This document shows, piece after piece, positions 1-5,287 of a DNA stretch of 5,898 nt (position 1 is its first letter; every line of letters starts with the position of its first letter). The stretch is taken from contig JAGDMX010000180.1 in NCBI GenBank assembly GCA_017860725.1, positions 1 to 5,898 of the forward strand. Reading direction: 5' to 3'. The position numbers were made by a program, and so were the translations under genes. Below the pieces are notes generated by a model. It was not told the origin of the DNA, did no database searches, and saw only the letters and a program-made list of their open reading frames with translations. This stretch comes from Chloroflexota bacterium. GTDB taxonomy: Bacteria; Chloroflexota; Anaerolineae; Anaerolineales; UBA4823.

Positions 1-540
1 CCGGAGAGCCGGGAAGCAGTCGGCCGCCTGCAAGCGCTGGGGGTGGAGGTTGCCATGCTGACCGGCGATAGCCGGGCGGTGGCAGCCGCGGTAGCCAAGG
101 ATTTAGGCATCCGCCAATACGCGGCGGAAGTGCTGCCAGAAAACAAAGAGCAAGAAGTGCGCAAATTCCAGGAGCAGGGCAAACTGGTTGCCATGGTCGG
201 GGACGGTGTCAATGATGCCCCGGCGCTGGTGCGGGCAGATGTCGGCATCGCCATCGGTAGCGGAACCGATGTGGCGGTGGAATCGGCCGGGATTATCCTG
301 GTAAAAAACAATCCGCTGGATGTCGTGCGGGCTATCGAGCTCAGCCGGGCAAGCTACCGCAAAATGCAGCAAAATTTATTTTGGGCTACGGGGTATAACT
401 TAGTCGCCATCCCGCTGGCGGCCGGTTTGCTGGCGCCGTGGGGGGTCGATTTGACGCCAGCAGTGGGAGCACTATTGATGTCCCTGAGCACCGTGGTTGT
501 GGCAGTGAATGCCCAGCTACTGCGCAGGCTGGTCCTATAG
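1..540 (+). CDS. copB: Heavy-metal (probably copper, CopB/P1B-3-like) P-type ATPase, C-terminal part
   Basis: This is the 3' end of a metal-exporting P-type ATPase of the cytoplasmic membrane; the gene begins before the window and 179 codons are visible. Visible residues 21-23 (TGD) and 67-72 (GDGVND) are the hinge motifs of the HAD-like P domain. Two membrane helices follow. The first carries N125, Y132-N133 and P138; the last carries MSLST (160-164) and N170. In P1B ATPases these two helices supply metal ligands. The MSxST form, as opposed to MxxSS, is what I associate with P1B-3 (CopB, Cu+/Cu2+ export) rather than P1B-1 (CopA). The decisive CPC or CPH motif and the phosphorylated DKTGT lie outside the window, so CopB is a subgroup guess, while the P1B family assignment is firm. 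No T-rich hairpin terminator follows. The next gene starts 169 nt downstream behind its own promoter-like box and shares the extracytoplasmic copper theme. Confidence 0.9.
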   Translation, partial: PESREAVGRLQALGVEVAMLTGDSRAVAAAVAKDLGIRQYAAEVLPENKEQEVRKFQEQGKLVAMVGDGVNDAPALVRADVGIAIGSGTDVAVESAGIILVKNNPLDVVRAIELSRASYRKMQQNLFWATGYNLVAIPLAAGLLAPWGVDLTPAVGALLMSLSTVVVAVNAQLLRRLVL

Positions 541-603
541 CGTGGCCGACAGCTAAGAGGCTAATTATCCGGCCAATCCAAATCAGGAAATTCATACCCA
601 AAA

Positions 604-621
604 TAGTGACATTTGTCACTA
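604..621. promoter_or_regulatory. 18-bp palindromic operator candidate
   Basis: Perfect 8-bp arms (TAGTGACA and TGTCACTA) flank a 2-nt centre (TT). The core also reads GTGA-N6-TCAC, the half-site spacing of Crp/FNR-family regulators. The inner ACA-N2-TGT is loosely like operators of BlaI/CopY-type repressors. The centre (612.5) lies about 42 nt upstream of the start expected from the TATAAT box at 643-648. That matches the class II activator position of Crp/FNR proteins, and no good -35 hexamer is present. The palindrome is seen directly; the regulator is inferred. Confidence 0.6.
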
Positions 622-642
622 CTCTCCCTGAATTCGCATCGG

Positions 643-648
643 TATAAT
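643..648 (+). promoter_or_regulatory. -10 promoter box (TATAAT) for the operon starting at 710
   Basis: An exact TATAAT hexamer lies 61 nt before the ATG at 710. The position 17 nt upstream (620-625, TACTCT) is a poor -35. TTGTCA at 613-618 is too far away (24-nt spacer) and lies inside the palindrome. This fits an activator-dependent promoter with a start near 654-656 and a leader of about 55 nt. No transcript data support it. Confidence 0.5.
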
Positions 649-664
649 TCGGGTATTCTTGATA

Positions 665-694
665 CAACAGGTAGAATTTGCCGAATTACTGTTG
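665..694 (+). promoter_or_regulatory. Possible leader hairpin abutting the ribosome binding site
   Basis: CAACAG (665-670) is the exact reverse complement of CTGTTG (689-694). With G671 bulged, two further A-U pairs form (672-673 with 687-688). The 3' arm ends one base before GGAGG at 696-700. A second inverted repeat, TAATTCGG (645-652) with CCGAATTA (681-688), interleaves with it in pseudoknot order, but its 5' arm overlaps the -10 box. The short stems could be chance, and no known riboswitch family is recognised. Confidence 0.25.
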
Positions 695-695
695 C

Positions 696-700
696 GGAGG
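696..700 (+). promoter_or_regulatory. Strong Shine-Dalgarno deciding the start at 710
   Basis: GGAGG is followed by 9 nt and then ATG at 710. This sets the start of the lipoprotein gene. An in-frame TTG at 659 would place a charged, non-signal-like extension before the signal peptide, has no such site, and falls next to the predicted transcription start. Confidence 0.75.
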
Positions 701-709
701 CCGATTTTA

Positions 710-1171
710 ATGGTGCATACAATCCACCCACGCTATATCCCATCTACCCTTTTTATTCTAGTGATTCTGCTGGCAATCATCCTGACAGGCTGTAGTGGAC
801 AAGATAAGCCATCCACCGAACATGATTTCGAGATGGCTTCCACCAGCGACATGCCAGCAGAGGTCAAAGCCGCGCCAGTTGTCGTCCAGCAAGCCTACCA
901 GTTTGCCGCTGCCAACCCAGATGTCCTGACCCACATCCCCTGCTACTGCGGTTGTGGGGAGATGGGGCATACTTCAAATTATGCCTGCTATGTTTCCGGG
1001 GTGGATGCCAACGGCAAGCCAACCTATGACACTCACGCCCTGGGCTGCTCGATCTGCGTGGATATCACGCAGGATACTATGCGCCTGCTCGACCAGGGGA
1101 AGAGCGTCCCGGAAATTCGCAATTATATTGACGAGACGTACGCAAAATACGGCCCGTCGAACATGCCATAG
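710..1171 (+). CDS. PCYCGC-motif lipoprotein
   Basis: A 153-residue exported lipoprotein. Residues about 11-27 are a hydrophobic signal segment ending in the lipobox LTGC, with C28 as the lipidated cysteine. The mature part holds PCYCGC (77-82), H87, C93, H109 and a CxxC pair, C113/C116. These are seven non-lipid cysteines, a pattern that defines the uncharacterised PCYCGC protein family (PF13798, by memory of the motif). The cysteine and histidine layout suggests a structural or delivered metal such as copper or zinc, but no biochemistry is known to me. The start at 710 is fixed by GGAGG nine bases upstream. It is the first gene of the operon, 31-55 nt ahead of a CuA cupredoxin, so a role in handling copper or maturing the CuA proteins outside the membrane is a reasonable inference. 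Confidence 0.85.
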   Translation: MVHTIHPRYIPSTLFILVILLAIILTGCSGQDKPSTEHDFEMASTSDMPAEVKAAPVVVQQAYQFAAANPDVLTHIPCYCGCGEMGHTSNYACYVSGVDANGKPTYDTHALGCSICVDITQDTMRLLDQGKSVPEIRNYIDETYAKYGPSNMP

Positions 1172-1202
1172 CACCAATTCGTAACGATTGCCTGCGATAG
1201 TA

Positions 1203-1664
1203 ATGAAAATGCTCCCATCCTCTCTCATGAACAAGCACTGGAAGTGGGGAATCTTCATCCTGCTGGCACTGACAATCCTGTTGCTGCCGCTACCGGCGCA
1301 ATCGGCTCAGGCTTCCGAAAAGTACATCCAGATCCAGGCGAGCAGTTATGAATACAACCCAGGCGTCGTGAGAGTCAAGCCGGGCGAGCGCGTAACACTC
1401 GAGCTGACCTCTACCGACGTAACGCATGGTATTTATATCGACGGGTACAACCTGGAGGTCATCGCCGAGCCTGGTCAGACACAAACTCTTTCGTTTGTTG
1501 CCGACCAAACCGGCACATTCCGCCTGCGCTGCTCGGTAACCTGCGGCGCGCTACACCCCTTCATGACCGGTAAATTGCAGGTTGGCACCAATGCACTGCT
1601 GTGGAAATCGATCGCGATCGCTGCCCTGGGGATTGCAGTTGTGATCTGGACGGTGCGAACATGA
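1203..1664 (+). CDS. Membrane-anchored cupredoxin with a CuA (COX II-like) site
   Basis: A 153-residue cupredoxin related to the CuA domain of cytochrome c oxidase subunit II and nitrous oxide reductase. From ATG 1203, residues 16-37 form a signal peptide with a plausible cleavage after AQSAQA, followed by a beta-rich domain. The complete CuA ligand set is present: H75, then C110, C114, H118 and M121 in the C-x3-C-x3-H-x2-M pattern. A C-terminal membrane helix (about 134-150) probably keeps it on the outer face of the membrane. Subunit II normally has its helices at the N-terminus, so this topology is unusual. Starts at TTG 1188, ATG 1209 and ATG 1227 are also possible, and none has a good ribosome site. 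The stop overlaps the next start as ATGA, implying translational coupling. It probably serves as a two-copper electron carrier; partners are unknown. Confidence 0.88.
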   Translation: MKMLPSSLMNKHWKWGIFILLALTILLLPLPAQSAQASEKYIQIQASSYEYNPGVVRVKPGERVTLELTSTDVTHGIYIDGYNLEVIAEPGQTQTLSFVADQTGTFRLRCSVTCGALHPFMTGKLQVGTNALLWKSIAIAALGIAVVIWTVRT

Positions 1665-3079
1665 ACCGGGTTGAGCTGACTCGCGTCCCGCTGATCAAGA
1701 CTGCACTGCGCAGCCGTTGGCCGCAGTTGATCCTACGAGTGATCGCCCTGGCAGGCTTCCTGCTGGCGATCCTGGCCGGGATCAGTGGCACGCCAGTGGG
1801 CAGCCGCAACTTTGGGATCGTATTTGTGTGGATCGGCTGGTGGGCACTGCTGATGCTGGTAGCGGTGCCACTCTTCGGGCGCGGCTGGTGTAGTGTTTGC
1901 CCTATCCCTATGCCGGGCGAGTGGCTACAGCAGGGCGCCCTGCTCAAACCTCAAGGCAGAGGGCTCGGGCTGGGCAAGCGCTGGCCGAACAAGCTGCGTA
2001 ATATCTGGCTGCAGAACGGCGCGTTTGTGCTGGTGGCGCTGTTCAGCACGGTCATCCTGACCAGCCCACTAACCTCCGCACTTGTACTCACCGCTTTTCT
2101 AGTGATCGCCATCGCCGCCAGCCTGGTTTTCGAACGGCGCGCATTCTGCCGCTACCTGTGCCCGGTGGGCGGCTTTATCGGCCTTTACTCACAGGTGGCG
2201 CCAGTCGAACTGCGGGTGATTGACACCTCAGTCTGCGCCAGCCACACCGAAAAAACCTGTTACGCAGGCAGCGCCGAGGGTTATGGCTGCCCCTGGCAGG
2301 TCTTCCCTCCTGGTCTCGTGAAAAATACTTACTGCGGCACCTGCATGGAATGCCTGCGCACCTGCCCGCACGACAACCTGGCGATTAACTTGCGTCCCTT
2401 TGGCACCGACCTGAACAATCCGACCGGGCGCAAAATGGACGAGGCCTTTAAAGCATTCATCATGCTGGGCTCTGCGGTGGTCTACTCGGCTGTTATGCTC
2501 GGGCCGTGGGGCTTTCTCAAGAGCGCCGCTTATCATATTGGCTCGGTGCAATGGCTGGTCTATGCAGCCGGCTTCCTGACTTTTCTATTTCTTCTCCTCC
2601 CCGGCCTGTTCTATGCAGCCGTCGCTCTGGGGCAGACTCTGGGTGGAAAAAAGGCGAAGCCGACCGGCAAGGCTGCCAGCCGGTCCAGGCTCTTCGGCAC
2701 CCACCGGCAAGCCTTTACTGGCTTTGCCTATAGCCTGGTTCCGCTGGGGCTGGCAGCCTGGATTGCCTTTAGCGTCTCGTTCGTCTTCGCCAATATCTCG
2801 TATCTGTGGCCAGTGCTATCCGACCCGATGGGCTGGGGCTGGAATCTGCTGGGAACCGCCAGCCTGTCCTGGACACCGTATCTGACCCAGGCCGTCCCGA
2901 CTCTCCAGGCGCTGATTCTACTGGGCGGACTGCTGTGGGCTTCACGCACCTCACTGCGTATTGCCGATCAGCAACCTGCCCAGCCGACTGCCATAACCCG
3001 GCCTCTGTTGCAGGCCCTGCCGATAATCGCCTTCTGCGCGGCCGTAACCTTTGGTCTGCTCGGATTGCTGATTGCATGA
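1661..3079 (+). CDS. NapH/FixG-like polytopic membrane [4Fe-4S] protein
   Basis: A 472-residue membrane iron-sulfur protein of the NapH/NosR-C-terminal/FixG type, which as a family relays electrons between quinol and periplasmic or cytoplasmic partners. From ATG 1661 there are hydrophobic helices at about 22-42, 51-72, 117-135 and 137-156. Cysteine motifs follow: CSVCP (77-81), CRYLCP (163-168), C192, C200 and C210, and a classic CxxCxxCxxxCP ferredoxin motif at 225-236. Further helices lie near 264-285, 297-322, 354-379, 411-427 and 450-471. One standard [4Fe-4S] cluster is clear. A second, formed from C192/C200/C210 and another Cys, is likely but less regular. The C-terminal half, with several helices and H292 and H348, exceeds a minimal NapH and could bind quinone or haem. 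The start is chosen for the 4-nt ATGA overlap; an open frame back to 1601 reads through the previous gene. Confidence 0.85.
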   Translation: MNRVELTRVPLIKTALRSRWPQLILRVIALAGFLLAILAGISGTPVGSRNFGIVFVWIGWWALLMLVAVPLFGRGWCSVCPIPMPGEWLQQGALLKPQGRGLGLGKRWPNKLRNIWLQNGAFVLVALFSTVILTSPLTSALVLTAFLVIAIAASLVFERRAFCRYLCPVGGFIGLYSQVAPVELRVIDTSVCASHTEKTCYAGSAEGYGCPWQVFPPGLVKNTYCGTCMECLRTCPHDNLAINLRPFGTDLNNPTGRKMDEAFKAFIMLGSAVVYSAVMLGPWGFLKSAAYHIGSVQWLVYAAGFLTFLFLLLPGLFYAAVALGQTLGGKKAKPTGKAASRSRLFGTHRQAFTGFAYSLVPLGLAAWIAFSVSFVFANISYLWPVLSDPMGWGWNLLGTASLSWTPYLTQAVPTLQALILLGGLLWASRTSLRIADQQPAQPTAITRPLLQALPIIAFCAAVTFGLLGLLIA

Positions 3080-4085
3080 GGTTCTCCCACTGAATGCGGA
3101 ACATAGCACTCGCTGGATTCTAATTGGCCTAGCCCTCGGCTTGTTACTGGCCATCTTCCTGGTGCGGAGCTTCGGCTCCGGGCAGGCGATCGAGGTACAC
3201 GCCAAAATGCCAGAACAAGGCGGGTGGACACCAAGCGACCTGGCAGCTACCGCTGGGCAGCCACTGCACCTGCGCCTGACCTCCGATGATGTGCTACACG
3301 GCTTTGCTATCGGTCAGAGCGACCAGCCGCCGGTGGATGTCGAACCCGGTAAGATGACCGAGCTAACTCTGAATTTCGACCAGCCCGGGAAATATACCTA
3401 CTACTGCACCCGCTGGTGCGGACCCAATCACTGGCGCATGCGCGGCACCATTGAGGTACAGCCAGACCTGAACAAGCCAGGCGCAGCTGCTTCGCAATCC
3501 AGCCAGCCAGAGGCTGAGCCTCTATTCATCCAAATGGGCGTGGATATCGACGGGCAGCCACACACCGACCGTATACCACCAGATCGACCAAATGCCCGCC
3601 GGGGTCAGGCGCTAGACACCTCCCTGCCGGAAAAATACCTGGCCGAAGAATATTACCGGACGCACAGCCCAGTCGAGGTGTGGGAGTCGCTGCGAAATGA
3701 GGCCTTCACGCAATCCTATAGCGACCAGCAGGTTTGGGACCTGGTCGCCTGGATCTGGAGGCAAGGAACCTCCCCTGCGAAGCTGGCCGATGGACAGATG
3801 CTGTTCGCGCAAAATTGCGCCGCCTGCCATGGAGAGATGGGTGCGGGAGATGGCGTGATGGCTGAAGCCGTTGCGGCCGAATACGCCTCTTCAGGCCATG
3901 GCCCAGCAGGCCCGATCGATTTCACTGATCCACACCGCAACCTGGCAACCAGCCCGGTGATCCAGCAGGGCAAAATCATCCGCGGCGGGATGGGCACCGG
4001 CATGCCATATTGGGGGCCTATCTTCACCGAAGAACAGATCTGGGCATTGGTCGATTATTTATGGACGTTTCAATTTGAATACTGA
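3072..4085 (+). CDS. CuA cupredoxin-cytochrome c fusion (COX subunit II-like)
   Basis: A 337-residue extracytoplasmic electron-transfer protein. One N-terminal helix (about 15-33) anchors a cupredoxin domain (40-130) with the CuA set H76, C112, C116, H120 and M123. A low-complexity linker (134-150) and a spacer follow. The C-terminal cytochrome c domain has CAACH (249-253) and M311 in GMPYWG as the likely axial ligand. Residues about 184-231 resemble the C-terminal half of a second cytochrome c domain but lack CxxCH. This order matches caa3-type subunit II, yet there is only one anchor helix, as in ba3 enzymes, and no subunit I gene is nearby. An in-frame TGA at 3069-3071 means the start is TTG 3072 or later; TTG 3072 is the only usual start codon before the helix. 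It overlaps the previous gene by 8 nt. The fusion probably passes electrons between haem c and CuA, to a partner not seen here. Confidence 0.88.
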   Translation: MHEVLPLNAEHSTRWILIGLALGLLLAIFLVRSFGSGQAIEVHAKMPEQGGWTPSDLAATAGQPLHLRLTSDDVLHGFAIGQSDQPPVDVEPGKMTELTLNFDQPGKYTYYCTRWCGPNHWRMRGTIEVQPDLNKPGAAASQSSQPEAEPLFIQMGVDIDGQPHTDRIPPDRPNARRGQALDTSLPEKYLAEEYYRTHSPVEVWESLRNEAFTQSYSDQQVWDLVAWIWRQGTSPAKLADGQMLFAQNCAACHGEMGAGDGVMAEAVAAEYASSGHGPAGPIDFTDPHRNLATSPVIQQGKIIRGGMGTGMPYWGPIFTEEQIWALVDYLWTFQFEY

Positions 4086-4089
4086 GGAG
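4084..4089 (+). promoter_or_regulatory. Shine-Dalgarno for the DUF1573/selenoprotein gene
   Basis: GAGGAG shares its first two bases with the preceding TGA stop (4083-4085) and lies 4 nt before ATG 4094. This fixes the start and shows that the gene belongs to the operon, with termination and re-initiation closely linked. Confidence 0.7.
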
Positions 4090-4093
4090 ACTT

Positions 4094-4597
4094 ATGACAG
4101 GTAAATCCAGTCAACGCAAACCGCAAAACAAAAAGGGCGCCAGTACTAACTACTTCTGGCCGATCGTGCTGGTCGGCGGTGGGATCCTCCTGGTAGCGCT
4201 GGCTTATTTCGCCCTGCGCGACCGTGGTCAGCCAGGAACAGAGTCACAGCCGCAGGTGGGTGGAGCTCCTAGTATCACCGTCGAGCCATCCGTGATCGAA
4301 ATGGGAGATATCAAGCTTGGAACACCGGTGCAGGCAGCCTTTACGATAACCAACGCAGGAGACCAGCCGCTGCTCTTCTCTGAGGATCCCTACATCGAGC
4401 TTGTGGAGGGTTGCTGACCGCCCCGCCCGACCATCGGTTCGATGGTCCTACAGCCTGGGGAAAGCACGACCGTCTCTATGGAGTTCATGATGCACGGCGA
4501 TATGGGCGGCAAGCACAACTTCCGGTTGCACCTGCTGACTAATGACCCTGACCAACCGGATCAAACTGCTTCGGTGATCTCTAACTGGGTGCCTTAG
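4094..4597 (+). CDS. Membrane-anchored DUF1573-like protein, probable selenoprotein (Sec at TGA 4415-4417)
   Basis: Read through an in-frame TGA, this gene gives 167 residues; stopping there gives 107. A lysine-rich N-terminus and one helix (about 21-40) anchor it. An Ig-like DUF1573 domain follows, with I61-E64, the MGDIKLG turn (70-76) and FTITNAGDQPL (83-93). At 105-110 the sequence reads E-G-C-TGA-P-P. Beyond the TGA the frame gives PGESTTVSMEF, then M132, M133, H134, M137 and H141, then TNDPDQPDQ and a closing strand, before TAG at 4595-4597. The part after the TGA supplies the second half of the fold, so ending at 107 would leave half a domain. A SECIS-like hairpin follows the TGA at proper distance. 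Sec at 108 next to C107 could form a selenenylsulfide or a soft-metal site together with the Met/His segment; that role is inferred. A nonsense mutation or sequencing error replacing a Cys codon is the alternative. Confidence 0.75.
4415..4447 (+). promoter_or_regulatory. Bacterial SECIS-like element with its Sec UGA
   Basis: The UGA at 4415-4417 is followed by 18 nt up to the apical loop. GACCATC (4429-4435) and GATGGTC (4441-4447) pair perfectly over 7 bp around the 5-nt loop GGTTC (4436-4440). Known bacterial SECIS elements have a short stem, a small loop with G in the first two positions and about 16-37 nt between UGA and loop; all three are met. Extra pairing near the base is possible (4413-4416 with 4451-4454, or CCCC 4421-4424 with GGGG 4457-4460). 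The element lies within coding sequence, as expected in bacteria. Confidence 0.7.
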
Positions 4598-4603
4598 GAA
4601 TTC

Positions 4604-5287
4604 TCACAAGTACCTGCGGAACCAGTCCAGCGTTCGTTGCCAGGCATCGGCTGCAGCCTGGGGATCGTAAATCTGCGGGCGGGCGTCGTTGAAGAAAGCA
4701 TGATTGGCGCCAGGGTAGATATGGATTTCGTGGGGAGTACCTTGCTGCTCCAGCATTTGCTCGAGCATGTGCACACTCTCCAGGGTGATGCCATGGTCGT
4801 GCTCGGCGTACAATCCAAGCAGCGGTGCGGTAATGCCCTGAACCACACTGAGCTCGCGCGGCATGCCATAAAAAGCAACCGTTGCCCCGACTTCAGCACA
4901 CTGCCCAGCGGTAACAATTGCCAGCGAGCCGCCCATGCACCAGCCAACCACACCAATCCGCTTGGGCTGCACCTTGGGTAATCCTTGCAGATAGTGAATC
5001 GCTGCTATGATCTCGAGCACCGCGTGCTGGCGGTCCAGCTCCATGGCTAGCTTGCGAGCTTCGTCCGGCTCAGCAGCCTGGCGACCGTGGTACAGGTCGG
5101 GAGCCAGCGCTACGAATCCCTGGTCGGCAAAGCGCCCGGCAACCTCTTTAATATGCGGCACCAGACCCCACCATTCTTGAATGAGCACTACTCCCGGAGA
5201 AGCACCACCCTGAGCCGGCTCGGCCAGGTAGCCAGGGACCGTATCTCCATTGGAGGGAAAATCAACCATCTGCTGAATATGCGCCAT
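4604..5287 (-). CDS. Dienelactone hydrolase family protein
   Basis: A 227-residue cytoplasmic alpha/beta hydrolase of the dienelactone hydrolase family, which hydrolyses lactone or ester bonds; the true substrate is unknown. The catalytic triad is C117 in the nucleophile elbow GWCMGG, D164 in EHDHG and H196 in GANHAFF. E38 in QEWWG matches the glutamate that controls the nucleophilic cysteine in the characterised enzyme. Length is normal for the family and no signal peptide is seen. The start at 5287 is preferred because GGAGGT (minus strand, 5298-5303) lies 10 nt upstream; an ATG at 5305 would add six residues. It overlaps the upstream S51 gene by 26 nt, suggesting co-transcription. No neighbouring aromatic-degradation genes are visible, so a general detoxification or unknown role is as likely as chlorocatechol metabolism. 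Confidence 0.9.
   Translation of the reverse strand: MAHIQQMVDFPSNGDTVPGYLAEPAQGGASPGVVLIQEWWGLVPHIKEVAGRFADQGFVALAPDLYHGRQAAEPDEARKLAMELDRQHAVLEIIAAIHYLQGLPKVQPKRIGVVGWCMGGSLAIVTAGQCAEVGATVAFYGMPRELSVVQGITAPLLGLYAEHDHGITLESVHMLEQMLEQQGTPHEIHIYPGANHAFFNDARPQIYDPQAAADAWQRTLDWFRRYL

Noticed and set aside
543..575. Terminator after the P-type ATPase
   Set aside because: TGGCCG/CGGCCA arms enclose a 21-nt loop and no T-run follows; too weak to call.
659..709. Upstream TTG start for the PCYCGC lipoprotein
   Set aside because: ATG 710 has GGAGG at ideal spacing and gives a normal lipoprotein signal. The extension has no ribosome site and starts next to the predicted transcription start.
1601..1660. 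N-terminal extension of the Fe-S membrane protein
   Set aside because: The region codes for the C-terminal helix of the preceding cupredoxin in another frame; ATG 1661 in an ATGA overlap is the natural start.
3094..3123. ATG at 3094 as start of the CuA-cytochrome gene
   Set aside because: It is in another frame and meets a stop after nine codons.
3508..3522. Hairpin AGAGGC-TGA-GCCTCT inside the fusion gene
   Set aside because: It lies in the coding linker between domains, with no T-run or family role; likely chance or codon composition.
4094..4417. Taking the 107-aa open frame as the complete gene
   Set aside because: It ends in mid-domain right after a Cys, while the same frame continues for 59 codons with family-like sequence and a SECIS-like hairpin follows. 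A nonsense mutation remains possible but explains less.
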